The translations under genes and the position numbers were made by a program. Below are positions 18,184 through 29,018 of a stretch of 32,004 nucleotides of DNA, piece by piece. The stretch's first letter is position 1, and every line of letters starts with the position of its first letter. The stretch lies in NCBI GenBank assembly GCA_029567145.1, contig JAKQLM010000169.1, positions 1 through 32,004 on the forward strand, given 5' to 3'. This DNA is from Pseudomonadota bacterium (GTDB taxonomy: Bacteria > Pseudomonadota > Alphaproteobacteria > Rhodobacterales > Rhodobacteraceae). Under the pieces are notes generated by a model. The model was not told the DNA's origin, did not search any database, and saw only the letters and a list, made by a program, of their open reading frames with translations.

Positions 18184-18603
18184 TTAGTCGGGCAGGCTGT
18201 CCACGCGCCGCATCTGCGCCATGCCTTGATGCGCGCAGGCCATCGTCAGGACCCAGGCCGCCAGCACGACCGGCGACGTCACAAGCGCCGCGCCAACGGT
18301 GACCGGGCCGTAGACCAGCCCGGCCCCGGCCAGCCCCGAGGGAAGCCCGATCGCAAACCCGGCCAGCGCCGCCCCCAGCGCCGTGGCTGCGACCGCGCCA
18401 AGCGCGGCTAGGACAACTCCGTTCCGGCCGGGCCACCCGAAAAGCGGCGCCGTGGCGACCCCGCCTAGCGCCGCTCCGCCCGTGGCAAAGCCGACGAACA
18501 GCGCCCCGTCCGCCGAGGACGGCTTGACCCCCATGGTCAGAATGACGGCAAAACCCGAGATGGCGCAAAGGGTTGCGGCGGCGGCGCGGTGTGATATCGG
18601 CAT
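18184..18603 (-). CDS. Hypothetical membrane protein
   Basis: 139 aa with several hydrophobic Gly/Ala-rich segments; ATG at 18603. Confidence 0.6.
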   Translation of the reverse strand: MPISHRAAAATLCAISGFAVILTMGVKPSSADGALFVGFATGGAALGGVATAPLFGWPGRNGVVLAALGAVAATALGAALAGFAIGLPSGLAGAGLVYGPVTVGAALVTSPVVLAAWVLTMACAHQGMAQMRRVDSLPD

Positions 18604-18691
18604 ATGATCCTGATCCCTGAAGGTGCCGGATCATCCTGGCCCCGCCCTTGAGCAACTCTGTCGCAGCAGTCGTGCAGGGCTTGCGCAGATG

Positions 18692-19147
18692 CTAGGCCGC
18701 CCGAAACACCAGCGCCGCGCCGTTCATGCAATAGCGCAGGCCCGTCGGCTCTGGCCCATCGGGGAACACATGACCGAAATGCCCGCCGCAGCGGCGGCAA
18801 TGCACCTCGGTTCGCGCGCCGAACAGACCGCCATCCTCACGGGTGCCGACCGCATTCGGCAAGGGCTCCCAGAACGAAGGCCAGCCGGTGCCGCTGTCAT
18901 ACTTGGTGTCCGACGCGAAGGCGGGCAGATCGCAGCCGCCGCAGAAATAGGTCCCGGCGCGCTTTTCGTCGTTCAGGCGACTGGTGCCGGGGCGCTCGGT
19001 CTCTTCTTCGCGCAGGACGCGATAGGCAAGATCGCCCAGCCTGGCCCGCCATTCGGCTTCGGTCAGGGTGATCTCGAACGTCTCGGCCCGGGCCATCGGC
19101 GCGGCCAGCAGGGCGGCGGTGGTCAGCAGGAACAGTCGGCGGTGCAT
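18692..19147 (-). CDS. msrB: Peptide-methionine (R)-S-oxide reductase, exported form
   Basis: Signal peptide [26 protein letters not shown]...[30 protein letters not shown]. Confidence 0.9.
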   Translation of the reverse strand: MHRRLFLLTTAALLAAPMARAETFEITLTEAEWRARLGDLAYRVLREEETERPGTSRLNDEKRAGTYFCGGCDLPAFASDTKYDSGTGWPSFWEPLPNAVGTREDGGLFGARTEVHCRRCGGHFGHVFPDGPEPTGLRYCMNGAALVFRAA

Positions 19148-19326
19148 GGCTGTCGCCCCCTATGGTTTTGCGCAAGGTACGGCAGCATCTACGCCGGACC
19201 GAAGCGGGAAGTTGCCAGGTCACGCAATTGCGAAGTGCCGCCTTCCCCTTGAACCCCCCCGCGTTATGTTCCAAGGATGGCGGGCGTCGCGCATGGGGTG
19301 CGGCGGCAAGCGATGGACCTCAGGCG

Positions 19327-20301
19327 ATGCTGGACCAGGTGATGAAACCGACCGAAGAAATCTCGGTCCGCGATGTGTTCGGGATCGACACCGACATGCG
19401 CGTCAAGGGCTTTGCCGAGCGGACCGACCGCGTGCCCGAGATCGACACGACCTACAAGTTCGATCCGGACACCACTTTGGCGATCCTTGCGGGCTTTGCC
19501 TATAACCGCCGCGTGATGATCCAGGGCTATCACGGCACCGGCAAATCGACCCATATCGAACAGGTCGGCGCGCGGCTGAACTGGCCCACCGTCCGGGTCA
19601 ACCTTGACAGCCACATCAGCCGGATCGACCTGATCGGCAAGGACGCGATCAAGCTGCGCGACGGCAAGCAGGTCACCGAATTCCACGAAGGCATCCTGCC
19701 CTGGGCTTTGCGCAACCCCGTCGCCATCGTGTTCGACGAATACGACGCGGGCCGGGCCGATGTCATGTTCGTGATCCAGCGCGTGCTGGAGCATGACGGC
19801 AAGCTGACGCTTCTGGACCAGAACGAGATCATCACCCCGCACCCGTCCTTCCGCCTGTTTGCGACGTCGAACACCGTGGGGCTGGGTGATACGACCGGGC
19901 TTTACCACGGCACCCAGCAGATCAACCAGGCCCAGATGGACCGCTGGTCCCTGGTCGCGACCCTGAACTACCTGTCGCATGATGCCGAGGCCGCAATCAT
20001 CCTGGCCAAGAACGCGCATTACAACACGGAAAAAGGACGCAAGACGATCAGCCAGATGGTGACCGTCGCCGACCTGACGCGGACGGCCTTCATGAACGGC
20101 GATCTGTCCACGGTGATGTCGCCCCGGACGGTCCTGAACTGGGCGCAGAACGCCGAGATCTTCCGCAATGTCGGCTATGCCTTCCGGCTGACCTTCCTGA
20201 ACAAGTGCGACGAGTTGGAGCGCCAGACCGTCGCCGAGTTCTACCAGCGCTGCTTTGCCGAGGAACTGCCGGAATCGGCGGCCTCGATGGCGATGAAGTA
20301 A
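19327..20301 (+). CDS. cobS: Cobaltochelatase subunit CobS
   Basis: [29 protein letters not shown]..., Walker [11 protein letters not shown]. Start may differ from the ORF start at 19162. Confidence 0.93.
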   Translation: MLDQVMKPTEEISVRDVFGIDTDMRVKGFAERTDRVPEIDTTYKFDPDTTLAILAGFAYNRRVMIQGYHGTGKSTHIEQVGARLNWPTVRVNLDSHISRIDLIGKDAIKLRDGKQVTEFHEGILPWALRNPVAIVFDEYDAGRADVMFVIQRVLEHDGKLTLLDQNEIITPHPSFRLFATSNTVGLGDTTGLYHGTQQINQAQMDRWSLVATLNYLSHDAEAAIILAKNAHYNTEKGRKTISQMVTVADLTRTAFMNGDLSTVMSPRTVLNWAQNAEIFRNVGYAFRLTFLNKCDELERQTVAEFYQRCFAEELPESAASMAMK

Positions 20302-20323
20302 GCCCGGATACCGTCGGGACAGG

Positions 20324-20347
20324 GGCCGTCCTTCGGGGCGGCCTTTT
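20324..20347 (+). terminator. Rho-independent terminator of cobS
   Basis: GGCCGTCC-TTCG-GGGCGGCC stem (one G-U) followed by TTTT. Confidence 0.75.
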
Positions 20348-20416
20348 CATTTCGGGACGGCTTACGGGTTTTCATTCCGCCTTGAAAAAGTGCGGTTTCT
20401 GCAGCCCAATGCCCGA

Positions 20417-20806
20417 ATGCCGCGCGGTTTGGAAACATTTCTGTCCGTCCTTGTGCTCGGGGTTGTGCTCGGGGTTGCGACGCCCCCCGCAGCCGCCGAT
20501 CCGCTGTTGCGCGACTTTGCAGTCTGCGCCGGGCGGCTGTCGGCCCTGATGGAAGACCAGTGGATGTTCGACGGCCCCGCCTCGGACCAGACGGCCAAAG
20601 ACCTTGCCGCCGTGGTCTCGCTGATCGACGCCTCGATGCCCAACGGGGCCGGGCGGCAGGTCATGGCCTGGCGAATCGACGCCAAGGTGGCCCAGCGCGG
20701 CCTGTTGCATCAGGCCCGGTTCGCGCAGGACCCGCGCCTTGCCGAAACGGCAGCGGCCAGAGCCGAAGCCCTGGCCGCCACCTGTCGTGCGATGATCCTC
20801 AGCTAG
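20417..20806 (+). CDS. Hypothetical exported protein
   Basis: MPRGLETFLSVLVLGVVLGVATPPAAADPLLRDFAVCAGRLSALME...; signal peptide and Cys pair. Confidence 0.65.
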   Translation: MPRGLETFLSVLVLGVVLGVATPPAAADPLLRDFAVCAGRLSALMEDQWMFDGPASDQTAKDLAAVVSLIDASMPNGAGRQVMAWRIDAKVAQRGLLHQARFAQDPRLAETAAARAEALAATCRAMILS

Positions 20807-20815
20807 CCCAAAGGC

Positions 20816-21400
20816 TTAGCCGCGCGCGGCTTTGGTCGCCTTGGCCCACCAGACGATATCGTCCAGAAGCCCAGCCGCCGCCGGGGCGATGCCGGCCTCG
20901 ATGTCGGCCAGATTGCCCGTGCCGCCAAAGCCGGGGTGAACCTTGAAGAAGTCGGACCCGCCGATGCGGACGTTGTTGCGCACCGACACCATCTGCAATT
21001 CAACCGCGATGTTCTGCAGGTGGCCGATGGCGTTGGTGGCCCCGGTCGACCCGTAGCCCACGGCACCCATCGGCTTTTTGTTCCACTCGACGTTGGCCTG
21101 GTCCAGCGCGTTCTTCAGCGCCCCGGTGATCGACCGGTTGTACTCGGCCAGAACGAAGATATAGCCGTCGAACTCGGCGATCTTCTTCTGCCACTTGACG
21201 GCGGTCGGGTCCTGGGTCGGGGCCCAGGCGTTCGACGCCACCTCGGCGAAGAAGGGCATGACATAGTCGCGCAGGTCCACGACCTCGACATCCACGTCAC
21301 CGCGGGCTTCGGCCTTGGCCTTGATCCAGGCGGTCGGGATGTCGGCAAAACGGGTCGGGCGGGTCGACGACACGATGATCGCGATTTTCGGATTGGCCAT
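20816..21400 (-). CDS. NADPH-dependent FMN reductase / flavoprotein
   Basis: [31 protein letters not shown]...[40 protein letters not shown]. Confidence 0.9.
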   Translation of the reverse strand: MANPKIAIIVSSTRPTRFADIPTAWIKAKAEARGDVDVEVVDLRDYVMPFFAEVASNAWAPTQDPTAVKWQKKIAEFDGYIFVLAEYNRSITGALKNALDQANVEWNKKPMGAVGYGSTGATNAIGHLQNIAVELQMVSVRNNVRIGGSDFFKVHPGFGGTGNLADIEAGIAPAAAGLLDDIVWWAKATKAARG

Positions 21401-21547
21401 TGGTTGCTTCCTTGGCTGGATGTGAATTCGGTCCCTGTTATCTGGCGGCAAGGGGGGCGCTGCCAAGTCCGCACTCCCGCGCCGGACCTGTGCAAAGGCG
21501 CACGGGGGCGCTTGCCGAAGGCAGCGGCGAGTGCTTTACCTAAGCCC

Positions 21548-23416
21548 ATGACCAAGCCCAGCGACAACCCCGCCGACCCGTTCAAGAAAGCCCTGGCCGA
21601 GGCCACCCGCACCATGGCGGATGACCCGGAGATGACGGTGACCTATTCCGTCGATCCTGCGGGCATGTCCAAGGAAGGCGTGCGACTGCCGCAGGTCAGC
21701 CGCCGCATGACCCGCGACGAGGTGCTCTTGGCGCGCGGCACGGCCGATGCCTTTGCGCTGCGGCGCCGCTATCACGACGACGGTGTCGCGGCCCGCTATG
21801 CGCCGACCGGCCCGCTGGCGCGCGAAATCTATGACGCGATGGAAAACGCCCGCTGCGAAGCGGTGGGCGCCATCGCCATGCCCGGAACCGCCGGGAACAT
21901 CGACGCCAAGATCGCCCACGAGGCCGACCGCAAGGGCTATGGCCAGGTCACCCAGGCCTCGGAAGTGCCGCTTCCGGTCGCGGCGGGCTATCTGGTGCGG
22001 CAACTGGCGACCGGGCGTGAGTTGCCGAAATCGGCGGCGCATGTCGCAGACCTGTGGCGCGGCTTTGTCGAGGAACAGGCCGGCGACACCCTGTCGAACT
22101 TGGACCATGTGCTTGGCGACCAGGCGGCCTTTGCCCGGCTGGCGCGCAAGGTGATCGCCGATCTTGGCTATGGCGACCAGCTGGGCGACGACCCCGACGC
22201 GCCCGAAGATGTCGGCGACGACCAGGCCGAACAGGACGAAGACAGCCCCGACACGGCAGGCGAAGAGCAAGAGGAAGGCGACGACACCGAAGCCACGCCC
22301 GAGCGGAGCCAGGAAGAACAGCTGGACCAGTCCCAGGCGCAGGTCACGATGGAAGACAGCGCCGACATGGAACAGGGCGACGAGGCGGAACTGCCCGAAG
22401 GCGAGGCCCCGCTAGAGCCGCCACCCCCTGCGCCCTATTCGGACGCGGACCCGAACTACACCGTCTATACCACGGATTTCGATGAGGAAATCAAGGCCGA
22501 GGATCTGGCGGAACCGGCCGAACTGGAACGCCTGCGCGCCTATCTGGACCAGCAGCTTGAACCGCTGAAAGGGGCCGTCAGCCGTCTGGCGAACAAGCTG
22601 CAGCGTCGCCTGCAGGCGCAGCAGAATCGCAGCTGGGACTTCGACCTGGAGGAAGGCACGCTGGACGCGGGCCGTCTGGCGCGTGTCGTGGCGAACCCGA
22701 CGACTCCGCTGTCGTTCAAGCAGGAAAAGGACACCGAGTTTCGCGACACCTGCGTGACGCTTCTGCTGGACAACTCCGGCTCGATGCGCGGGCGTCCGAT
22801 CAGCATCGCGGCGATCTGTGCTGACGTGCTGGCCCGCACGCTGGAACGCTGTTCGGTCAAGGTCGAGATTCTGGGCTTCACCACCCGCGCCTGGAAGGGC
22901 GGTCAGTCGCGCGAACGCTGGCTGGCGCAAGGTCGCCCGCAGATGCCGGGGCGGCTGAACGACCTGCGCCACATCATCTACAAGTCGGCCGATGCGCCCT
23001 GGCGGCGGGTCCGGCCGAACCTGGGGCTGATGATGAAAGAGGGGCTCTTGAAGGAAAACATCGACGGCGAGGCGCTGGAATGGGCGCACCGGCGCGCGAT
23101 GGCCCGGCCGGAATCGCGCCGCATCATGATGGTGATCAGCGATGGTGCGCCGGTGGACGACTCAACTTTGTCCGTCAACCCCGCGAATTACCTGGAAAAA
23201 CACCTGCGCGACGTGATCGCGATGGTCGAACGGCGGCGGGCGGTGGAGCTGATCGCCATCGGCATCGGCCATGACGTGACGCGCTACTATCAGCGCGCGG
23301 TGACGATCACCGATGTCGAACAGCTGGCGGGCGCAATGACCGAGCAGCTGGCCGCCCTGTTCGAGGTGGACCCGAAGAAACGCGCCCGGGCGCTGGGGAT
23401 GCGGCGGGCGGGCTAG
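21548..23416 (+). CDS. cobT: Cobaltochelatase subunit CobT
   Basis: [36 protein letters not shown]..., acidic linker, C-terminal [23 protein letters not shown]. The ORF-track start at 20936 is a spurious extension. Confidence 0.94.
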   Translation: MTKPSDNPADPFKKALAEATRTMADDPEMTVTYSVDPAGMSKEGVRLPQVSRRMTRDEVLLARGTADAFALRRRYHDDGVAARYAPTGPLAREIYDAMENARCEAVGAIAMPGTAGNIDAKIAHEADRKGYGQVTQASEVPLPVAAGYLVRQLATGRELPKSAAHVADLWRGFVEEQAGDTLSNLDHVLGDQAAFARLARKVIADLGYGDQLGDDPDAPEDVGDDQAEQDEDSPDTAGEEQEEGDDTEATPERSQEEQLDQSQAQVTMEDSADMEQGDEAELPEGEAPLEPPPPAPYSDADPNYTVYTTDFDEEIKAEDLAEPAELERLRAYLDQQLEPLKGAVSRLANKLQRRLQAQQNRSWDFDLEEGTLDAGRLARVVANPTTPLSFKQEKDTEFRDTCVTLLLDNSGSMRGRPISIAAICADVLARTLERCSVKVEILGFTTRAWKGGQSRERWLAQGRPQMPGRLNDLRHIIYKSADAPWRRVRPNLGLMMKEGLLKENIDGEALEWAHRRAMARPESRRIMMVISDGAPVDDSTLSVNPANYLEKHLRDVIAMVERRRAVELIAIGIGHDVTRYYQRAVTITDVEQLAGAMTEQLAALFEVDPKKRARALGMRRAG

Positions 23417-23442
23417 GCCGCCAGGGATCAGGGAAAAGCCCG

Positions 23443-25242
23443 ATGTTTCAGACCTTTGACAGCCATTCCTCACCCGATCAGGGGCCACCTCGACTGGCAG
23501 CCCTGCGGGCACAGCTAGCCGAGATGGGGTTGGACGGCTGCCTCGTGCCCCGCGCCGACGCTCATCAGGGCGAATATGTTGCGGGCCGGGATGAACGGCT
23601 GCAATGGCTGACCGGCTTCACCGGGTCCGCCGGGTTCTGCATCGTCCTGCCCAAGGTCGCGGGGGTGTTCATCGACGGACGCTACCGCACCCAGGTCAAG
23701 GCGCAGGTCGACCTCGGTCATTTCACCCCGGTGCCCTGGCCCGAAACCCGGCCAGGCGACTGGATTCGGGACCGACTGGCCAGCGGTCGGATCGGCTTTG
23801 ATCCCTGGCTGCACACGACGGACGAGATCGCGAAACTTGAGACCATACTTGAAGGAGCGAGCGTAACCCTATGCCGTTTCGACAGAAATCCGGTTGATGC
23901 GATCTGGTCGGATCAACCTCCCGGCCCCTTGGGCAAGGTCTTTCTGCATCCCGACAGTCTGGCGGGTGAAAGCCACGCCGACAAGCGCGCCCGCCTGGGT
24001 CAGGACCTGCGCACCTCCGGGCAGACCGCGGCGGTCCTGACCCTGCCGGATTCGCTGTGCTGGCTTTTGAACATCCGGGGCGCGGATGTGCCGAAGAACC
24101 CGGTCGTGCATGGCTTTGCGATCCTGCATGCCGACGGCCGGGTCGACCTCTTCTCCGCGCCCGCGAAATACGACGACACGGTGCGCGTGCATCTGGGCAC
24201 CGACGTTGCCCTTCACGTCCCCGATGTCTTTGCGCAGGCGCTGGCACGGCTGACCGGGCCGGTCCGCGTCGACAAGACCACGGCCCCGCTGGCGGTGTCG
24301 GACCTGTTGGCGGCAGCAGGGGTCGCGGTCAGCTGGGGCGACGATCCCTGCAAGCTGCCGAAGGCCCGCAAGAACCCCACTGAAATCGCCGCCACCCGCG
24401 AGGCGCATCTGCGCGACGGCGCGGCGATGGTCGAATTCCTGTGCTGGCTGGACGATCAGGCTCCGCGCGGCCAGCTGACCGAAATCAGCGTCGTGCAGGC
24501 GCTGGAAGGCTTCCGCCGCGCGACGAATGCGCTGCATGACATCAGTTTCGACACGATCAGCGGCGCGGGCCCGAACGGGGCGATCATCCATTACCGGGTG
24601 ACCGAAGAGACCAACCGCCCGATCCGCCAGGATGAGCTTTTGCTGGTCGATTCGGGCGGGCAGTACCCGGACGGCACCACCGACATCACCCGGACCATCG
24701 CCATCGGCGACCCCGGCGACGAAGCGCGCGAGGCCTATACCCGCGTGTTGCAGGGCCTGATCGCCATCAGCCGCGTGCGGTTCCCCAAGGGCCTGGCCGG
24801 GCGCGACATCGACGCGCTGGCGCGCTATCCGCTCTGGCTGGCCGGGCAGGATTATGACCACGGCACCGGGCATGGCGTCGGCGCTTTCCTGTCGGTCCAC
24901 GAAGGCCCGCAACGCATCAGCCGCCTCTCCGAGGTGCCGCTGGACCCCGGGATGATCCTGTCGAACGAACCCGGCTACTACCGCGAAGGTGCCTTTGGCA
25001 TCCGGCTGGAGAACCTGATCGTCGTCGAACCGGCCCCCGCCCTGGGCGACAACCGCGCGCAGCTGGCGTTCGAGACGCTGACCTTTGCGCCCTTCGACCG
25101 GCGGCTGGTGCTGCGGGACCGGCTGGCCCCCGGCGAACGCGACTGGCTGAACGCCTATCATGCCGCCGTGCAGGACCGCCTGACGGCGCGGGTGTCGGCT
25201 GTGGCCCGTGACTGGCTGGCCCTGGCCTGCGCCCCGCTTTAG
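23443..25242 (+). CDS. Xaa-Pro aminopeptidase (M24B, aminopeptidase P family)
   Basis: DGCLVPRADAHQGEYVAGRDERLQWLTGFTGSAG...; metal-ligand motifs LLVDSGGQYPDGTTDITRT, DHGTGHGVGAFLSVHEGPQ, LSNEPGYY. Confidence 0.94.
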   Translation: MFQTFDSHSSPDQGPPRLAALRAQLAEMGLDGCLVPRADAHQGEYVAGRDERLQWLTGFTGSAGFCIVLPKVAGVFIDGRYRTQVKAQVDLGHFTPVPWPETRPGDWIRDRLASGRIGFDPWLHTTDEIAKLETILEGASVTLCRFDRNPVDAIWSDQPPGPLGKVFLHPDSLAGESHADKRARLGQDLRTSGQTAAVLTLPDSLCWLLNIRGADVPKNPVVHGFAILHADGRVDLFSAPAKYDDTVRVHLGTDVALHVPDVFAQALARLTGPVRVDKTTAPLAVSDLLAAAGVAVSWGDDPCKLPKARKNPTEIAATREAHLRDGAAMVEFLCWLDDQAPRGQLTEISVVQALEGFRRATNALHDISFDTISGAGPNGAIIHYRVTEETNRPIRQDELLLVDSGGQYPDGTTDITRTIAIGDPGDEAREAYTRVLQGLIAISRVRFPKGLAGRDIDALARYPLWLAGQDYDHGTGHGVGAFLSVHEGPQRISRLSEVPLDPGMILSNEPGYYREGAFGIRLENLIVVEPAPALGDNRAQLAFETLTFAPFDRRLVLRDRLAPGERDWLNAYHAAVQDRLTARVSAVARDWLALACAPL

Positions 25243-26882
25243 GGCACCAGCAACGCCCGTGCGGCGGCGCGCGCCGCCTCTGTCACCGTGTCGCCGGCCA
25301 GCATGCGGGCGATCTCTTCGACCCGGGCGTCCGCGTCCAGAGCCACCACCGTCGACAGGGTCTGCTCGCCCGTCACCCGCTTTTCCACCCGCCAATGCCG
25401 CGCGCCAAAGGCCGCGACCTGCGGCGAGTGCGTCACCACCAGCACCTGCGCCCCCTGCGCCAGCGCCTTCAACCGCCGCCCGACCGCATCCGCCGTGGCC
25501 CCGCCGACACCGCGGTCGATTTCGTCAAAGATCAGCGTCAGGCCCGGGCTGTCGCCGGTCAGACAGACCTTCAACGCCAGCAGAAATCGGCTCAACTCCC
25601 CGCCCGAGGCGATGCGGTTCAGCGCCCCCGCAGGGGCCCCGGGGTTGGTCGCGACGGTAAAGGTCACCGCATCCACGCCCTCCGGCCCCGGCTCTCCGCC
25701 GCTGATCTCGGTCGCAAAGACCGCGCGTTCCATCTTCAGCGGTGCCAGTTCCGCCGCCATCGCCGCGTCCAGCCGGACCGCCGCCGCGCGCCGGGCGGTT
25801 GTGACGCGGGCCGCTTCGGTGGCAAAGGCCGTCTCGGCCTCGGCCACCGCCTTTTGCAGCCGCGCGATGCCCGCAGCCCCGCCGTCGATCGCCGCCAGCC
25901 GCGCGCGCAGATCCCCGGCAAAGCTGCCCAGATCGTCCGCCAGCACCCCATGCTTGCGCGCCAGCGCCCGGATCGCGAACAGCCGTTCCTCGACCCGCTC
26001 CAGCTCGCCCGGATCGAAATCCAGCACGTCCAGCGCGCGTTCGACCCCTGCCTGCGCCTCGCCCAGTTCAATCAGCGCCCGGTTCAGCGCCGCCATCGCA
26101 GCGTCCAGCTGACCCTCGGCCTTGTCGGCAGCGCCGTCCAGCCAGCGCAAGGCGTCGCGCATCCGCCCCTCGGCTCCGTCCTCGGACACCGCGGCCAGCG
26201 CCTTGGCCACATCCTCACGGATCCGCCCCGCGCCCTGCATCAGCCGACGGCGGGCGTCCAGCGCCGCATCCTCGCCCGGTTCGGGGTTCAGCTTGTCCAG
26301 TTCGGCGACGGCATGGCGCAGAAAGTCCTCTTCTGCCGCCGCCCGGGCCAAAGTTCCCTCGGCCTCGGCCAGCGCCTGCCGCGCCAGGCGTTGCGAGGCC
26401 CAGGCCGCGCGCAGACCGCCAAGGTCCAGCCCGGCAAAGGCGTCCAGCAGCGCCCGGTGCCCCCGAGGGTTCAGAAGCCCCCGGTCGTCGTGCTGGCCGT
26501 GCAGTTCGACCAGCAGGTCCGACAGGTCGCGCAGCACCTCGCCCGACACGCGCCGGTCGTTGACGAACGCAGTCTTGCGGCCATCGGCAGCGTTGATCCG
26601 GCGCAGGAACAGCTCGTCCTCGGGCTCGATTCCCGCCGCGTCCAGCACGGCGCGGGCCCGGTGGCCGGGGGGAAGGTCGAAGACCGCCGTCACCTCGCCC
26701 TGTGCTGCGCCCTGGCGCACCAGTTCGGCCCGGCCGCGCCAGCCCAGCACAAAGCCCAGAGCGTCCAGCAGGATCGACTTGCCGGCCCCGGTTTCGCCGG
26801 TCAGCACGTTCAGGCCCGGCCCAAGCTCCAGGCTTAGCCGGTCGATGATCAACACATCGCGGATGTCCAGACTACGCAGCAT
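25239..26882 (-). CDS. recN: DNA repair protein RecN
   Basis: MLRSLDIRDVLIIDRLSLELGPGLNVLTGETGAGKSILLDALGF; LTLIFDEIDRGVGGATADAVG. Confidence 0.95.
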   Translation of the reverse strand: MLRSLDIRDVLIIDRLSLELGPGLNVLTGETGAGKSILLDALGFVLGWRGRAELVRQGAAQGEVTAVFDLPPGHRARAVLDAAGIEPEDELFLRRINAADGRKTAFVNDRRVSGEVLRDLSDLLVELHGQHDDRGLLNPRGHRALLDAFAGLDLGGLRAAWASQRLARQALAEAEGTLARAAAEEDFLRHAVAELDKLNPEPGEDAALDARRRLMQGAGRIREDVAKALAAVSEDGAEGRMRDALRWLDGAADKAEGQLDAAMAALNRALIELGEAQAGVERALDVLDFDPGELERVEERLFAIRALARKHGVLADDLGSFAGDLRARLAAIDGGAAGIARLQKAVAEAETAFATEAARVTTARRAAAVRLDAAMAAELAPLKMERAVFATEISGGEPGPEGVDAVTFTVATNPGAPAGALNRIASGGELSRFLLALKVCLTGDSPGLTLIFDEIDRGVGGATADAVGRRLKALAQGAQVLVVTHSPQVAAFGARHWRVEKRVTGEQTLSTVVALDADARVEEIARMLAGDTVTEAARAAARALLVP

Positions 26883-26921
26883 GAAGCGCACGCGTAAGGT
26901 GGGTGATACCACCCACCATCC

Positions 26922-27761
26922 CTACAACCACTCGCCCCGCACCATCTGGCGATAGACCGTGCGCAGCCAGCTTTCGCCCTTGGCCTCCGGCGACAGACCC
27001 CGGCCCTGCAGCAGGCGGAACGTGTCGTCGTAGAACGGCGAGCTTTGGTAGTTGAAGCCCAGGATCGCCCCGGCCGTCTGCGCCTCGTCGTTCAGGCCCA
27101 GGCCGACATAGCACTCCACCAGCCGGTGCAGCGCCTCGGCGGTATGGGTCGTGGTCTGGAAATCCTGCACCACGACGCGGAACCGGTTGATCGCGGCGGC
27201 ATAGTGGCGGCGCTTCAGATAATAGCGACCGACCTCCATCTCTTTCGCGGCAAGCTGGTCGAAGGCCAGGTCGAACTTCAGGATCGCCGACCGGGCGTAT
27301 TCGCTGTCGGGATAGGTCTCGATCACGTCACGCATGCCCTTGAGGGCCTGGAAGGTGATGCCCTGGTCGCGACCCACATCGTCGATCTGGTCGTAGTAGG
27401 ACAGCGCCATCAAATACAGCGCATAGGGCGCGTCCTCGTCCCCGGGGTAAAAGTCCAGGAACCGCTGGGCAGCATCCCGCGCCTCGGGGTAATCCTTGGC
27501 CTTGTGGTGGGTATAGGCCTGCATGATCAGCGCGCGCTTGGCGTATTCGGTATAGGGATACAGCCGTTCCACTTCCTGGAAGTAGATCAGCGCGTCCTTG
27601 GGCCGCTTGCCGGTTTCAAGCTCCAGCTCGCCCTTCTTGAAGATTTCTTCGGCGGTATAGGTGTCAAGCGCCCGCTCCCGGCTACCGCCAGAGCAGCCGG
27701 CCAGAACGACCGTCAGAAGCGCTACCGAAAGAAACCCTGCGCCGGGCCGCCTGCCTGACAT
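26922..27761 (-). CDS. bamD: Outer membrane protein assembly factor BamD (lipoprotein)
   Basis: Lipobox VLAGC; TPR-like FQEVERLYPYTEYAKRALIMQAYTHHKAKDYPEARDAAQRFLDFYP. Confidence 0.92.
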   Translation of the reverse strand: MSGRRPGAGFLSVALLTVVLAGCSGGSRERALDTYTAEEIFKKGELELETGKRPKDALIYFQEVERLYPYTEYAKRALIMQAYTHHKAKDYPEARDAAQRFLDFYPGDEDAPYALYLMALSYYDQIDDVGRDQGITFQALKGMRDVIETYPDSEYARSAILKFDLAFDQLAAKEMEVGRYYLKRRHYAAAINRFRVVVQDFQTTTHTAEALHRLVECYVGLGLNDEAQTAGAILGFNYQSSPFYDDTFRLLQGRGLSPEAKGESWLRTVYRQMVRGEWL

Positions 27762-27904
27762 TCTTTGCCTACCCAACCTGCCGTCCAACCTGCGCATGTC
27801 CCGGGCGATTTGCCCCGTCTTTGGCCCGTCCTAGCACAGAAAAATCCGGGGCGCAAAACGCCTTTCGTGACTTTCGCCCCGCAGGACAATTTGTAACGAA
27901 CTGC

Positions 27905-28825
27905 TCAGGCCCGGGCGGGCAAGTCGCCGACATGCACACCGACGCCCGGCAGCTTGCCCAGGGTCTGCGGACCGCAATCCACCAGCCGGAAGGCCGAAGG
28001 ATCCGCGAACAAGGCCCGCAACAGCCGGTTGGTCAGCGCATGACCGGCCCGCACACCGATGTAGCGGCCCAGAATCGGCCCGCCCGCCAGCGCCAGATCC
28101 CCCAGCGCGTCCAGCATCTTGTGCCGCACGGGCTCGTCCTGATGCCGCAGCCCACCCGGGGACAGCACCCGGTCGCCGTCGATCACAACTGCGTTTTCCA
28201 GCGTGCCGCCCAGGGCCAGCCCGTTCGCGCGCATCGCATCCACGTCCGCCTGGCGGCAGAAGGTGCGGCTGTCCGACAGCTCGCGCACAAAGGCGCCGTT
28301 GGCCATGTTCAGCACCCGCGACTGCGCGCCGATCGCCGCATCGGCAAAGTCGATGCTGAAATCGATCTCCAGCATGTCGGCCGGCTCCAGCCGGGCCACG
28401 GCGTCGCCGTCCCGCACTTCGACCGCCTTCAGCACCCGAACCGCCCGGATCGGAGCGTCCTGCTCCTCAATCCCGGCGGCCAGAAAGCCGGTGACAAAAG
28501 CCAGCGACGACCCGTCCAGGATCGGCACTTCCGGCCCGTCAATCTCGATCAAGGAGTTGTGGATCGCCGATCCGGCCAGCGCCGCCATCACATGTTCGAT
28601 GGTCGACACCGAAACGCCATCCGCGTTTTCCACCACGGTGCACAGCCGCGACGGCGTGACCGCATCCCACAGCGCGGGAACCAGCGCGTCCCGGTCGGCC
28701 ACATCCGTGCGGCGAAAGCGGATCCCGTGATCCGCCGCCGCCGGGTGCACGACCATGCGCACGGGCAGGCCGGTGTGCAGGCCAAGGCCGGTAAAGCGGG
28801 CTGGGGATTTCAGGGTATTCTGCAC
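27905..28825 (-). CDS. lpxC: UDP-3-O-acyl-N-acetylglucosamine deacetylase
   Basis: MQNTLKSPARFTGLGLHTGLPVRMVVHPA...STIEHVMAALAG...RHKMLDALGDLALAGGPILG. Confidence 0.96.
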   Translation of the reverse strand: MQNTLKSPARFTGLGLHTGLPVRMVVHPAAADHGIRFRRTDVADRDALVPALWDAVTPSRLCTVVENADGVSVSTIEHVMAALAGSAIHNSLIEIDGPEVPILDGSSLAFVTGFLAAGIEEQDAPIRAVRVLKAVEVRDGDAVARLEPADMLEIDFSIDFADAAIGAQSRVLNMANGAFVRELSDSRTFCRQADVDAMRANGLALGGTLENAVVIDGDRVLSPGGLRHQDEPVRHKMLDALGDLALAGGPILGRYIGVRAGHALTNRLLRALFADPSAFRLVDCGPQTLGKLPGVGVHVGDLPARA

Positions 28826-28956
28826 GTCTCGCTCAACCTCATGCGGGGCAGGTCGTTGCCTGTCTCCGGTTGCATTTTAGCTAGTCGCGTGCGGGGCCAA
28901 TCACAACTCACTCTTTGTGACGGTATGTAACAGGGATGAAGCAATTCGCATCCAAC

Positions 28957-28992
28957 TGAAAACAAAAGAAAAGGCCCGGTCTCCCGGGCCTT
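28957..28992 (-). terminator. Rho-independent terminator of ftsZ
   Basis: AAGGCCCGG-TCTC-CCGGGCCTT with an A-rich flank on plus (AAAACAAAAGAA), i.e. a U tract on the minus transcript. Confidence 0.85.
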
Positions 28993-29018
28993 GTCCAGTC
29001 AGGTCTGCAACGCCCGGA

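Noticed and set aside
20453-20476. 12-bp direct repeat GTGCTCGGGGTT x2
   Set aside because: Inside a signal peptide (VLGVVLGV); a simple in-frame hydrophobic repeat.
20936-21547. N-terminal extension of the 826-aa cobT ORF
   Set aside because: Runs antisense through the FMN reductase; recognisable CobT begins at ATG 21548.
22201-22430. Long acidic stretch in CobT
   Set aside because: Expected acidic linker of CobT-type chelatase subunits.
23869-25395. 508-aa minus ORF antisense to the aminopeptidase
   Set aside because: Shadow ORF; plus strand has complete M24 metal-ligand motifs.
25395-26837. 480-aa plus ORF antisense to recN
   Set aside because: Gln/Arg/Pro-rich shadow; recN has Walker motifs on minus.
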